Notes: generated by a model from the letters alone, not told the origin. A stretch of DNA of 64,000 bases from Toxonevra muliebris (GCA_963691655.1 OY829327.1:58416079-58480078), one strand, 5' to 3'; counted from the stretch's first letter, positions 36,241 to 49,638 are shown. Numbers and translations are program-made.

Positions 36241-38940
36241 CTCGAATTTTTATAATAAATTTTAGCAATTTTGACGGGTTGTTGGATGTTAACAAAGTCT
36301 GTGTTATTCAATGTTTTTTAAATTTTTTGAAAAAGTTTAACTTCCAGTGTAATTTTTATAGAATGACCGATAGAAACTTGATAAATGTTGTCAGAATATA
36401 TTATTTTGAAAAATATTTAATTTAGAGAAGTGTCATTTTCCGATGAGTTTAGTATCCCTCACTTTGTGCACTTTTTTCCATCTACAAAATATAGTAAGCC
36501 AACACATTTATATAAACGAAATATTAAAGCAATTAGAAATCGGTTTGATTCTTACCATTTTGGCATTGCTGAGGCATTTTTTTTATTCGAATGTGTATTT
36601 ATTTCTCAAAACTCCAAATTCTATTGGGTAGCCACATAAACATTAAAGAAAGACAAAAAAGGAAAATCTGCGGAAGTTCATGGCAATACATTTAATTACA
36701 TTAGCATAGCGTTAAGCCTTGTCATATTTTAATTTCTATTTATATGCAATCTTAATGATCATAATGATCTGCAGAATTTGTCTTTTTAAAAAATCTTAAA
36801 CATAATATTATGTCCTGATTGCATTAAAAATTTATATTTTGCTTGCATAATGCACACAACCATCAAGCTTTTGCCATTGTGCTCGTCTGTATTTAATCTC
36901 AAATTACACATAATTTACTACATACAACAAAAATTGGTAACAACATGGAAATAAGCTTGGAAAAATTCTACTTTAAATCAGGCGTTTTAAATTTTGGCAC
37001 GACAACGCGCATGCATGCCAAATTTTATGTGCCTACACAGCTTGAACCTCAGGCGATCAATAAGCGCACACATGAGGTACAAAAAAGAAGAAGTACCTAT
37101 TGTAATCAAATGAGTGCCAGCTAAACCGAAGTTTATGTACGCTAGTAATGAGTTCAGGTATATATAAGTAAGGATAATGCATTCGACGTAAATGTTTAAA
37201 AATCGTAACGAACCGACTGTGTATGGAATATGCGAGATTTAAGAAGCAATGCTTCATAACTTTTTGTCAGGTGCACAAAAAAAAATTTAAACAAAGATTT
37301 AAAAATTAAACTAACTGAAACTAAGTGAAACGAACAGAAGCAAAAAAGACATTAAACTAAACCAAACTTTGAAGAACCAAGAAACATAAAGTATATTCGA
37401 AAAAACCGAAAACCGGTTTTTGTAAAAAAGTCGAACAATTTCTAGTACAGATTCATTGGTTGCATCCAGAAGGTACAGCTGTTGCGCAACTATGGCGTGT
37501 GGGTCTTCTGAATGAGTTATTGTGAATTTTGCTCCGCAGAGCTGTTGGCATTTCGAAGACATTTTTTCCATCATATTATATTTCTGCTCTTTCGGGCCAA
37601 CATGTTGTCTCAAAAGACCACCGCCGTCAATTTTTATTTATCGGTGGTTTGGCGATTTTTAGACGGTGGCTGGTAGCCGATATTTTCTTTAGTTTCGGCA
37701 GCTGATATAAAAATAAGCAAATATTATAAGCAAATTTATCTGTTTAATGTTATTCAATTCATATTATGTAGTTTGTAGTTTACAGTGAGTACGGCTTAGC
37801 CGATAAATTACAGACGGTAGTAAGTAAAAACAAAGCCGCACGGCGATGGTTTCTGGCTTATATTTAAAAAAATATATATAAGAAAATATACATGATGCCT
37901 GCCGAAGATACAGTTTCAATTCAATATAAAATTGGCGAGTGTATTTAATAATAGGTTTCTCAAAAAATAAAACAGCTGTTTCTCAAAAAACTTTTACAAT
38001 TTATAGTCTCAACTTCTTCTTCTTTTCAAATTTAGGTTGTCTTGTTTAGGGTTTTTAAATTTTAGTTGTACTAATCCAAAAATTAGGTTTTTAAATTTTA
38101 GATTTATATTTTTTCTATATTTTTATTTTTTCATAATTGCATACACACATTATTCACACTTTACTTTCTAGAAATGCCAAGATACTCCAGATCCCATGTG
38201 GGTCTTCCAGCTCCTTTTCCACTGATTCGGGGATAAAAATTCGGCCAAAAAAATGGCATCGTCAAAATGTGGATCGAGAAATGTCTTAGGCACCACTATT
38301 ATGCACGATCAAAGTGGGGGTTCTAAATTTCAGATGCTTTATAAAGTTTGAATATTTTGTGAAATCCTCTAAGATAGAAACCTTTTGTTTTGAATTATGG
38401 TTACTTAGGTCTTCCACAATCAAGACACCAAATTTTATGCTTCCATATTGATTTGTTTTTCCCTTATTAAAGGTTGGAAGGAAATAGCTATGGAGCTGTA
38501 CACAACCACTGGGTAATCCGATTCCTCCAATTTTTTGATTTTCATATTTTCTTATTTTTTATAAACATATTTTATAAAGAAAATTTCCATTTAGTAATAT
38601 ACGTACACAGCGTTTCGGCTTTCCAAATAAAATAAAAAAAAGTTGCTTGATCCAAAAAAACAAGGGCGATCTTAAATCGCAGAAGTTTTTATATTTTGGC
38701 CTCCGCACATTGGATTGATCCCATACAACGACGGGACAAAATTAGAAGAAGCGCTATGATTTCGATAAAATTTCATATCCTAGTAAATATTGGATCACTA
38801 AACTCAAAGCTGAAGTCAGTTTTAATTACTCTTTTTTGGTTTCGCCATAAACGAGTTTAAAGTTACAATTTTGCCATATTTGGTAAGCTATAATGGGGGA
38901 ATGGCCTGTTTGGTCTTCAAGAAATTTATTTTGTTTAATT
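36241..38940. other. AT-rich stretch with one unrecognised ORF
   Basis: A 100-codon - frame at 37311-37613 starts MRQHVGPKEQKYNMMEKMSS and contains CQQLCGAKFTITHSEDPHAI. It is protein-like but not assigned to a family, and the open frame extends a few codons upstream (DGGGLL). Dispersed repeat copy 2 lies at 38423-38600. Confidence 0.4.
38423..38600 (+). repeat. dispersed repeat, copy 2 (first copy at 22431)
   Basis: AGACACCAAATTTTATGCTT, GGAAATAGCTATGGAG and ATAAACATATTTTATAAAG follow in the same order as in the copy at 22431-22592. No ends could be defined. Confidence 0.55.
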
Positions 38941-38949
38941 ACACAGTCC

Positions 38950-39386
38950 AACAAATTAAGACTTTTTGGCTGCAACAGAATAGCCTAGTGAAAATTTCTG
39001 GCAAATATTTTTGTGGAATATTTTAATCCTTAAATGTCTCTTTTGAAAGGACTTTTCAGGTTTTCATCAAAAAAGGGGTCAAATTGTCCCATAAAAAGAG
39101 GAACGAAAGGGTTAAAATGTTCTACAAAAATGACTTGTAAAATTCTATTGTACAACTTTGCCAATAAGATTTTCTTCAGACATCAATTTATAACACTTTT
39201 TGCACTTAGTATTCAGCTCCCATCGACCAAAATAAAAAAAACTTTGACCTGTCGATGTAGAAAAAACTGAGACGTGCTGTACTATAAATTTTTTTTACAA
39301 AAATGGTCTATACAACATTCCCTTTCAGGATTATAGGGTGGCTATTCTGTTGCAAATATGGTGTTGGACTACGCTATTAATTATTA
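38950..39386. mobile_element. possible inverted-repeat (MITE-like) element
   Basis: CAGTCCAACAAATTAAGACT near 38945 and GGCTGCAACAGAATAGCC near 38968 are matched in inverted order by GGCTATTCTGTTGCAAATAT near 39342 and GTGTTGGACT near 39362. The arms are about 40 bp and diverged. The 78-codon + frame inside is not recognised. The exact ends and target duplication are uncertain. Confidence 0.45.
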
Positions 39387-42300
39387 TTAATGAATGCAAC
39401 TTTTGACTTTTTACACTTTCATTCATTTTTCTGCATGATTGCATGCTATAAGGTGAAAGATTTGTCGACTTTGAGCTATTCTTTCACCCACACTAATTAT
39501 TTCTTCGCCAAGATTTTTTGGGTTTTTCTAAGTTGGAGTATTTTCTTTAAAATGACTGAAAAAAAAATTCATTTTAACGTGAAATGGGGTAATATTTCAT
39601 GATTTAGGGTAATTTTTAATTTTGGGTATATAACACAATGATATATGAAAAATGACCCTAAAATATACATATCGCTACCATAATAAGAATTTGTAATGCA
39701 AACACACAGTTCGTAAGTTTTTGGTATATGTCTCCAAAATATAATTAATCTGTTCTCATAAGAAATTTTGAAGAAACAATGCGGAAATATTTGGTTGTGG
39801 CCAGTATTTGCTTTTATTTACATACATGCATAGTACCATTGAGGAAATTTTTCATTGGGACCTTATTTCATAATGCAAATTTTCATTGGGGCAAGTTTCA
39901 CGCATCTAAATTGGGCTAAACTGATTATCACTTTTGGGTTATCATGTCGAAATGGACGACAGATTGCGGAGGTGATCGCACTGAAAGCATACGCCTAATA
40001 AGGTTTGAAACACGTTTCTACTTTTCTAGAACAAAACTGCTCACGAACTATTTTCTCTATTAGCTTGTTTCTGTAAATCATATGTTCGGTGTCGAACCTC
40101 AGCTGACTCGCCTATGGGTATACATATATATTTATGAGGGATCTTTTATATTAGTGAAACAATTCAAATGAAATTCAAGTATTTATTATAGTATAACTAT
40201 TATAATAAAGTACAATTTAATATTAAAAGTTAATGTTCCCAAAAAGATATTATAGTATATTAAAAAAGAGGTTCTAAGTTTTAGATTGAAAATAGTTTGA
40301 CCGATCGCCCCGTCCAAGACCATCATCCAAGGCTGTCGGATTTCAGCTACCTCTAGTATGGGTGTAACTTCACCACCCCCCATTTGTGTCTCTTACTTTC
40401 TCTCTCTCTCTCTCTCTCTCTGCTAAACCTTTGACAAACGCCCTCCTGGATATAAGCTTTGGGATAATTTCGAACATTTGGTCCAATATGCTTAGCATCA
40501 TATATAATATCATAACTTTCACTAACTTTTCATAATTCGAAAAAGAATTTACTCATCTTAACTCTCACAAAATTTAACAACCATAATTTTAATTTTGAAT
40601 ATATACAATCATTTTAAAATGGAAGCATTTTTTATTGTTGTAAAAAAAAGAATCGTTTTCAGTTTTCTCTTTCCTTTTAAATACAATAAAGACAACGACG
40701 ACGTTGACTACAACGAGTATGAGGTAAATGTATGTGCGACTACGACTTACTTGAGTTATGCGCTACAATTACTTGCACAAGTCTTAAGTGGCTTTTAACC
40801 TTATTTTGCATCCGTTTCCGTTCCATTTTTTCGCTCTTCTTACATGTAACTGCATGAGTGCTGCCATTGAAAATTATGCGCTAGCTCTGTGACAGCGAGC
40901 AAGTTCAGTTCATATACATATATATGCATACATAAGTGCAAGTATACTGTGAACATTATTAAGGACTCTCCTTGTGCCTTTTAAAAGCTTTACTACAAAT
41001 ACAATTTAACTATTATTTTTTTAAATAATTGTTACATTCTCATGACAATGTCATGCACATTAAAGAGAAATTCTTATTTGTTCAACATTAAATTATTTTA
41101 ATTATTACAATACTTTGCTTCTACATGAATGTCATCAGCTGAACAAGTTGTCTGGCTTTAATGTTAGGAACCTAGTTATCTGAAAATACTATTGTGTTCC
41201 GATATATAAGAAATTTAATGATTTCCCAGCGGGAAACAAAGATGTTAAATACCCAATAGTTTCATTAAAAAAAACACAAAATTACAAAAACTTATTTATT
41301 TAACAAGTTTACTTGGACAACAATAAAATTAATTTTTGCCAAATGGCATTTAACTAAATTTCACCACATTTCAAACATAAGATTATCAACTGAATGGATT
41401 TGTGGTGTAGTAATAAACTTCATGAAAATTTCAAACTGCCATCAAAGTCAACTTGATAAAATCACTCAATCGCATTAGTTTACAAGTACAACAAAAAATA
41501 CACAGCGCCTATTCTTACGAAGAAGTAAAATTAAATTCCTTGGAGAAATAATTTGTGTTTGAAACTTTAAGCAGAATAATGCTAAATACTCATTCATAAA
41601 TATATATTGTGCCAACATATACATACATGCACATACAAAATACCAAGAGCGGCTAAATATATTAAGGAAATACAAGGACATCTCCTTTGTCTGTGTATGT
41701 ATTCTATAATAAGCTACAGAATAAAATTATATGAAAAAGTAGTAGAAGACTTATACAAAGAAAGGCATGCAAAATATGCCACAAGTAGTTCATAATAATA
41801 CAATTTTTAATATTATTGTGGTAGTAAGTATGCATAGGAAGTCCGTCCCTACAGACATAAAGACAAACACAAAGAGATTGACGTAACACAGACGTAACTA
41901 GCACACATACATACACACGCATAGGCGCTCATACATACGCACGAACGAGGGAACGAGTACTTGCTTATAAGGAAAAGACAAGGATGCCCTCCAGCATATT
42001 AAATAATAAAATTTATGCTAAATATTCTATGCTTAAGGAACTTGGAGACCACCAAATATAAATATGAACTCTTGACGAAAATGACAGACGAATCGGAAAT
42101 AAGAACGAGTATTTTTGTTATCTTTGTATTTGAGTGGGGGGGAAATGTCAAAAATTGACATAATATGCTTGAGCTTTCATATTTCCAACACTCGAGCATG
42201 CACATACACATACACATAATCATTACTCATACATACACAATGTACATTAATGTATTAGTATGTTTTGTGTCGAAGGTGTCTTGCTCTTCTGGTAGCATTG

Positions 42301-43037
42301 GTATCTGCCATTGGGAAGGTGAATATATAATTTATTCAAATTTAATCGTATTCACAGCAGTATACCACAAAGACACCTACTCCCACACACACATAAAACA
42401 CAGCAAAAGGACCTTACATTTATACATACATACATACATATATGCGATTACAAATAGCTAAGCCAAGTTAGGAGAAGCTTTTCGAATATTCTGGCATCAC
42501 GTTAAGTAAACAATATTTATATGTGGTTAGAAAAAATCCTTGTTTGTCAAACTAAATTGAATTAGAAATGATATCGAGCGGTTACGAGCGGATACGAGCG
42601 TGTTTCCCCGACAAGAGCGCGTTGGCATGGGTGGCGACGGCTGCTGGAGCTGCCAATATCATTGACACATTGCAAATTTGTAATGAATACGTAATTAAGA
42701 TAATCTGGTGACGAGGTCGTCTTACTTTTCTAGTTAAGTAATTATCTGCTTTAATTCAAAGTTAAATGTATAATTAATTGCTGGAAAGAAGTGAGAAACG
42801 CAAAAGTATTTTGGGTTCAAAACCAACCTAAAAAGTTTACTATTTACAAAACTATATTTATTTAAAAAATTTCAAAAGTCCAAATTAAAATATTAAAACT
42901 TTTTCATTGTACAATTTTTGTTCAAATAAACAATTTCCTGCTTCAAAAAACAAAAGCGAAATAAAAGTAGATAAACAAATAAATAAAACAAAATTTACGA
43001 GTTTCCTTACATTCACACACACACACACATGACATAC
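39387..43037. other. AT-rich stretch with simple repeats, no gene seen
   Basis: TC microsatellite at 40399-40421, several CATA/TACA-rich tracts (about 41620, 41900, 42210 and 42420) and a 3 x 10-bp tandem (ATATCGAGCG, GTTACGAGCG, GATACGAGCG) at 42571-42600. No coding sequence is recognised. Confidence 0.5.
40399..40421. repeat. TC microsatellite
   Basis: An uninterrupted CT/TC dinucleotide run of about 23 bases. Confidence 0.92.
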
Positions 43038-43385
43038 ATATACACTAGACGTGTTTTATGACGTAGGGAATTTTTCAAAACATGTTCTAGATGGTTCGAT
43101 TGGGCTTTTTTTTTTCTTTATCATTTAACAATAGCTAGTATGAAATTTGGAGACAATTGCAAGACGGAAGTCGACGCGGAAATCGATTGAAATTTGAAAA
43201 CGTAGTTACAAGGACGAAAAATCGTTTTTATTTATTTTAATTAAACTTGTTTTAGTAAAAATACAGCTTTTGGTCAGTTTATAATTTAATTTATCGGTTT
43301 CTGCATAAAATTATCTTTCCAACGAGCTATAAAAAATAAAAATTGGTTACAAAATAAAAAAGTTACAACATTTTCGCTTCAAATT

Positions 43386-45725
43386 ACTATCTGGAGCAAA
43401 AGCTGCTTCTCTTCTTCGTTATTCTTAAGGATTTTGTTAAAGTCTTTCATGAATTTAACTCCCTTTCTGCAGTGTCATTTCTAACAAATAAATCACGGCA
43501 CAATTGACGGCCATTTTGGAAATGTCCGTTTGCTTCCCATGTTGAAGGATGAAATTTCAAAAATTCTGAAGGTATATGAAAACTGTTAAAAAATTGTAAA
43601 AATAATTGTAATCGTAATGCAAAAACGTTTCTGGTTTGACAAATTTGCTGTTATCAATTAGTTTTATATTTGGATCTGGTGTTTAGGTATTTAGTCATTT
43701 TTTTAACTTTTATGGAAACATTTTAGTCGAAAAATGTCAATGCGATGGTTTCTTCTGACAAATACCAAATATTCTGGTGCATTTTTCTCAGCAATTCGCC
43801 GGAAACTAAGGGATTAACTTCTGCATAAGCAACGGTTGCTTTTATAAAATTGAGATCTTGATTTGAAGCTTCAATTGCATTCGAACATTTAAGCCAAGCT
43901 TTTATGTAGTCGGATTAGAAAAACACATATGCTTGATAAACCCTTCAATTCCGTCTTTGTTAAACTATATTGTTCGCGAAATAATAACATTTTTAATGAA
44001 TAAATTCATTTGGAAATCCAACGGGCATGGCTGGTTGGGCCAGGCGTTCGAAGTTTGCAAAAATTCTTCGTAGTCCGCGCGGCTATGATTTATTTTCAAT
44101 TGGGAATGGCGAAATTGTTTAACGTCATCACAACGTTGATCACTTATTTTTGAGCGAATGAACTCATCGTTGAGGCCACTTTTGATTGAAGTATGATCGA
44201 GATTTTTCCAAGCTTTTGAAATGTAAATTAAATACACTCCGCAAGTAGATCTCAAATATGTCATGACGACATGGCAAATTAATTAACTTTCTATTGAGAA
44301 TTCGTTGCACATTCGTGAGCACACGCAAAAGGACCCGTATTGTTTGATGTGTCAAAACCCATGGCTTGTATTCAATCATGAATATTCCATTTGATCAGTA
44401 AGTCGTTAACTCCTTCAAGTATATTTGCTCCACTGAACGAAACCAGTTTTGGAGCACCAAAGAATTTCGAATTTCCATTATAATTAAGGAGAGCTGCGAT
44501 TCTCTCAACTTTGGTGTCGCCAATAAGGTCTTGCACCAATTTGCCCTCCCAATGAACTATATTGCTTGCGTAATACTGATATGACTGATATGAAAGAAGA
44601 CCATAGACACAAGTAAAGTGATAAATATAGTTGATAGCAGAGATGAGATGATCATCTAAATCAGAGGTTCTCAACTGTGCTCGTCCTACGCCCCCCTTTT
44701 CGAATCCGCGGCAAACCCGTCCCTCCCCTACTTTGATTTTGACACAACAATTTCTAATGCTGGTTTAATATTTTTTTTAATTAAATCACACCAGCGTGGA
44801 TAAAATTCTAGTTTTTCCTTAGTTCGGAGGAGGCTCTGGTTAGTCTTCATCAAAGATAAACTAGGCCAGTAAATTTATTTAGTAGTTGAATAGTTTCTCG
44901 TGGGAAAAACTAGGAAGGTGTAGCTTTAGTGACGTTTTATTTGGAAACTCGCTAGCAAAAACTAACCAAATAATAAATCGAGCCAATCATGCCATTATCT
45001 TAAGTGATTCCCAATGTTAAAGCTTGTGATAGTAAAAAGTTGTCGATAAACCCACCAAAGGAAAAAGAAACTCTGTAGAAAAGGAGAAGACAATGGCGGT
45101 GATTTGGAAGTCGAGGGAAAATTAGGGAAACTCGTGAGGGCCTTGTTGGTAGTGTGATATTTAGTGCTGCTGCGAACATCAATTTATTTAACTTTAAGTT
45201 CTTCGAAAACGGTATTTTACATTCGATTTTTTTCAAAATCGAAAATCGAGTCAAAAATTAAAAATGTGAAACTAAAAGGTGCATATTGTAGCTCTTAACA
45301 TATAATATGAAAGAAATGAAAAATAATGAGTAGAGAAATTATTTTGTTGAATACTAAATATTATGATTACGGTTCATTACAGAGCATTCAAATATTTGTT
45401 TATTGAAATATCTCCGCGCCTCCCTTCAAATCTGTCTACGCCCCACCACTTAAGAACCACTGGTCTCAATTATATTGTCAATAAAGAGTGGAACGGTTAA
45501 CAACTCGCTCGTCAGTGCGATGTCCCAACGCTTCCACAGCTGCTATTAACATATGAATAGCTTTTCCATCGAAAACTTTTGCACTTTCGAATGCAGAAAG
45601 GAAACGAGGTGTAATAAAATGTTTGTTGCCGTGATCGGAAGATATTCATCATCACTTGCAGACAATTACCGATTAGTCACTGTCAGTAAATCCTGTTTCA
45701 TCATCACCTCCTACATATTCCATTG
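43386..45725 (-). pseudogene. unclassified transposon-borne protein, element A (interrupted)
   Basis: Read from right to left on the - strand: FITPRFLSAFESAKVFDGKA and AAVEALGHRTDERVVNRSTL (about 45480-45640); then, across the hAT insertion, ASNIVHWEGKLVQDLIGDTK and FFGAPKLVSFSGANILEGV (44372-44674); LNRKLINLPCRHDIFEIYL (44164-44379); GLNDEFIRSKISDQRCDDVK and SRADYEEFLQTSNAWP (43965-44264); and a C-terminal HPSTWEANGHFQNGR with NDTAEREL (about 43440-43560). These blocks occur in this order in a large family of 'uncharacterised' arthropod proteins that I remember, where the stretch before the CRHH-like block reads DTTASNTG, like a nuclease acidic motif. Here many stops and frameshifts separate the parts. 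Confidence 0.65.
44662..45462. mobile_element. hAT non-autonomous element inside element A
   Basis: The ends CAGAGGTTCTCAA and the complement of CAGTGGTTCTTAA are typical hAT (Charlie-like) terminal sequences. The flanks ATCTAAAT (44654-44661) and GTCTCAAT (45463-45470) match at 6 of 8 positions, an aged 8-bp target duplication. Its two sides continue the same element-A protein, which confirms the insertion. The 801-bp interior has no transposase that I can recognise. Confidence 0.82.
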
Positions 45726-46165
45726 GTTCACCTAAAAACCTATGGTTAATCATTTATCCAAATTCAAATTGGTAAAGTTTTGTTTTCCTTTGTAATGCTT
45801 TCTTTTGAATATACTAAACGTTCTATGTTGAAAATTTGGCATATTGCGCTGTGATATACATATGTATTTTATAACAAATTTTTTTTTTTTATAGCTCGTT
45901 GGAAAGACAATTTAATGTAGAAAACGATTCAATTTGAAACTGATCACAAAAATAATATTAACTAGGATAAATTTAATTAAAATGATTAAAAATATTTTTT
46001 CGTCCTTGTAAGCACTTTTCAAATTTTAATTGATTTCCGCGTCGATTTCCCGTCATCAAATTGTCTCCAAATTTTATATTAGGAGTTGTTAGAAGATAAG
46101 GAAAAAATAGCCCAATCGAAATATCTAGAATAAGTTTTGAATTATAAGAACACGTCTAATATACA

Positions 46166-46291
46166 CACGTGTACCAAGGCGCAAACTCCAAAAAATAAAT
46201 GTTTATAAAAATTAACAAAATTATCTATTTGTCTTGGGAGATTTTGCTCTTTTAGTAAGTTGTAAACTATTACGGCATTAGAATTCATTAA
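46166..46291. other. short spacer between element A and a MITE
   Basis: This 126-bp AT-rich spacer holds nothing recognisable. Confidence 0.5.
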
Positions 46292-46765
46292 CCCCCTAGT
46301 TCCAAAATTTTTGATTAAGAAAAAACAAATCAGAATTGATTAATATTGGCGTAAAAATTATAAACTGATTTAATGGGCGTGGTTTTATGAAGTAGAAAAG
46401 TTTGAAACCCCTAAACTATTTGTTGTTAAATGAGCTTTTTATCAATTTGTTTTAAGTAATTGAATATTTTATATAAAAAATTCAAATTCTCAGCTATCCA
46501 TAGCTAGTTTTTTTTTATCGGGATAGTATGACTGGAAGTATTTCATTTATTTTTTTCACTTTTTGATTCAATCAAAATAATGAATTTTCCTATTTTTTAC
46601 AAATTTTTGACTTTGACTAAAACTTGATAACGCTAACTTCTGTAATACGCATCATAGCTCATAACTGATGCATTTTTTTTAAAGCTTGGGAAATTCCCTA
46701 AACGATATGTCAATTCTATCCCTTTTGGTGGAGACCGTCTAGAGGCGGGCTTGGAAACTAGAGGG
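46292..46765. mobile_element. TTAA-flanked MITE, piggyBac type
   Basis: The 474-bp element starts CCCCCTAGTTCCAAA and ends CTTGGAAACTAGAGGG, imperfect inverted ends of about 15 bp. TTAA flanks both (46288-46291 and 46766-46769). There is no coding content. Confidence 0.78.
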
Positions 46766-46769
46766 TTAA

Positions 46770-47537
46770 GGATCTAAACCGAAACGAATTATTTAATGAA
46801 CGTCAATAATAGAATCATAGCGCCTATAGCTCAAAGTGAAAGAAATCATATTTTATCTTTTTCATATTAATGACCTTCTGTCATTGACAAAAATCCTATT
46901 TACTCGTTTGCGGACTACAATACCATGACATTCCTACACCTGCCCAAAACGCCATAACTCTTTCGATATTGAGAAGAAAAGCACTTTCGACAATGAACTC
47001 ACATCAATCTCCTAATGTAGTCACGTAAACAAAGTTGAGTTTAACGCGCATAAGTCCCAGAGCTGCCTATTAACCCATAAACGAAGCCTTCAATTAAACT
47101 TCTGGCTATGGATGCAGTGGATATTGCGAAATCAGTGACTCACTTAATATGACGTTCGCTTGAACATAGTTGAAAGAGTGGTTATCTTCAAGTCTTCCAC
47201 TTCCGGATCCGGTAGTGCCCCAGTGGACTGTTGTGTTATATTAGTGGTGGGCGGTATATTTATGGTAGGATATGACGAAAGCAAGCAAACGGTTCAATAA
47301 CGCATTATTTTAATAATATCATAAGCAAATACTAGACTCCGTTTACTGGGAAACTCGGTTTTCGACATTATGAAATAATTCGTTACGTGGAAAGCAAACT
47401 TAGAAACAAAATAGAGAATTTGGCATATCGAGGTTTTGTGATATTAAAACGGCACTAACAGCGCTAATTGGTCGAATCTTTAAGTGTGATGTGTAGCTTA
47501 TATAGCTTAAGTATTAGGGAGGGTTCTACCTTGGGGT
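46770..47537. other. non-coding stretch, no gene seen
   Basis: Less AT-rich than average around 47030-47240, but without a long open frame or recognisable repeat. Confidence 0.45.
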
Positions 47538-48097
47538 TTAACCCTCCAACCCAAATCGATCGAAAATTAATATTTTAGTTTTTGCTCTAGTTAACACATA
47601 ATACAAAATAACACAATCAAATTTTTCTGAGTATTTTTGATTACAAAATTTAAAAGTTGAAAAGGTAGTCATTTTTACTATATATAATTATTTTAATTTT
47701 TTATAAATTTAAATGGAAGTAGTTTTAAATATCGGATAAACATTTAAAAAAAAAATAGCGGCTTAATCTAGGAGAGGTTTATAAATTAGATTTATACATA
47801 CACAATATGACCAAAATTTGTTCTCACCCCAATTGAATTTTTAAATCAAAGCGTACAAATATTCCGTGAAAATCTGAAAAATTGGTATATGCCTTGAATA
47901 AATAGTATCTATTTATTTATTAAATTATGGATTTAAGCCCAAAAATCAATGCTGATTATGAATCGGATGTTAGTTTATCAAAACTCGAAATAGCAGATCC
48001 AATATGGAGAAAGAAAGATTTTCTTAAACCCATTTCCCCCAAGGAATGTTTTATTTCAGTGGAGAAAACAAATGAAGAAAAACGATGTAAAAAGTGA
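47538..48097 (+). mobile_element. possible 5' end of a piggyBac-like element with a short ORF
   Basis: TTAA followed by CCCTCCAACCCAAATCG at 47538 looks like a piggyBac 5' terminus. About 390 bp later a 56-codon ORF (47927-48097) begins MDLSPKINADYESDVSLSK and contains IWRKKDFLKPISPKECF, an acidic start followed by a W/K/D/F patch like the N-terminus of piggyBac transposases. No 3' end (GGGTTAA) was found downstream and no DDD core is visible, so if real this is a 5' relic. The family assignment is weak. Confidence 0.35.
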
Positions 48098-49638
48098 ATG
48101 ATGTAACTGTAAAATGAATTAGACGAATTTTCGAAAAAAAAATTGCTGTAGATTTAATAGGGTGGTTGAAAATGACGAAAACTGATATTTTTGCATTTCA
48201 AAAAACTCAAAACCTGTTAAGTATTTGGGTGAGAAACAATCTATAAAAAAACTTCGCAAAATTTGAAAATGTAACATTTCTAAAGAATTTAAGGCCTTGG
48301 TAAATCTAGATAAATATCAGGCGGCCCCTTTTCATAATTTCTGGATCCGCCACAGTGTGTATGTATGTGTATTTTCATTCATCGATGCTGAGCGTTGATC
48401 TTCATTCATAAAATTTTGTTTTCTTTCTCCCAGCCTCCTTCACGGATTCAATATGTTGAGTGTCCCTGTTAGGAAGAATGACCTTATAATTATTATTTTC
48501 TCTCTTTTTAGAGAATTTTATTATCAATTATTATCGTTTTAAAAGTTTTTTTAATTAATTATATTATTTCCAAAAATAATGTTTTTTTTTGTGTTGATTA
48601 CTAACATTTTTTCTTTAGCATAGATATAAAAGAACTCAACTACAATACCAACAATAAAATGTGAAAGCCTCATAGCTAAAAGCCAAAAATATGTTTGGTT
48701 AGCTACATACATTCATACATATGTCAAAATGTACATACAGATGTACGTATATATGTACCAAAAAAAACAACAACAACAGCAAGTTAAAGAGAAAACCTCT
48801 GAATTTTATTTTGAAATCTTTTATTTAGACATCAAACAGAAATTGGAGGGAAATCAAAATATAAAATAAAGAGGAAGAATGAGAAAAGTTTTTATTCAAG
48901 TGAAGAAAATTTGATATTGTGGTAAAACAAAACTAAACTAAAAAAAATAAAGGAAAATTCTTTCACGCCGCATTGCAACAAAATGACAAAACAGCAAAAA
49001 TGTCGCAAACTTTTGGAATGCATTTTATACTAAGACTTTAAAGTTCTAAGATTTAAAAAGAAAAAAAAACTAGGAATGATAAAAATATAAAGAACTTTAA
49101 ATTTGAAGCATAAAAATTACCAAGTTGTCGCAGTCAGTGCAGACTATTATTTGACTAAGTAATATGAAACAGTTGAAGTGATTTTTATTAATCTTTCTTG
49201 TGGCAACAAAAGTTCCATAAAGAGAACTTAAGAGAAAATCAGAAACACTTTAAAAACTATAATTTCGAATTACCTATTTTGCTTTGCTAACATGCAAAAT
49301 GTCTATCAAATTGTATATTACTTTGTTCCTCAAATAAATTTTATGTTATTGACGCTCATTGTTAGAAATTAGCCCATTAACGGAGTTAAAACAGGTTCAA
49401 AGTGTAAAACAAAATTATTTTACAATAACAAAATATACGGCATTTATTTTAACCCTCACTGTAAGCTTTTACTCTGGCTAGGCTGTTGACTAAAATTTTT
49501 GTTACACTGTTATGCCTGTTTACTGTGGTTTTCCATGTCAAAGAGGGAATTTTTTATATAAAATTGCCAAAATGCTGAAAAATTTGATTTAAAATAGTAA
49601 AAACCAGGCATTATGCTAAATAAATGAGAAGCCACATA
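48098..49638. other. AT-rich stretch, no gene seen
   Basis: The complement of a hAT-like end (CTGGATCCGCCACAGTG) lies at 48341-48357 without a visible partner, and TTAACCCTCACTG at 49449 resembles a lone piggyBac-type end. Otherwise it is unremarkable AT-rich DNA. Confidence 0.4.

Larger units (their letters stand above)
43046..46158 (-). mobile_element. 3.1-kb DNA element with about 300-bp inverted ends, 8-bp duplication (element A)
   Basis: The left arm (43046 to about 43350, starting TAGACGTGTT) and the right arm (about 45862 to 46158, ending AACACGTCTA) are inverted copies sharing blocks such as TTTGGAGACAATT, CGACGCGGAAATC, ACAAGGACGAAAAA and CCAACGAGCTATAAAAAA. ATATACAC flanks both ends exactly (43038-43045 and 46159-46166), an 8-bp target duplication. 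Between the arms lies a broken ORF on the - strand (43386-45725). A hAT element (44662-45462) is inserted in that ORF. I cannot assign the element to a named superfamily from its protein. Confidence 0.85.
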
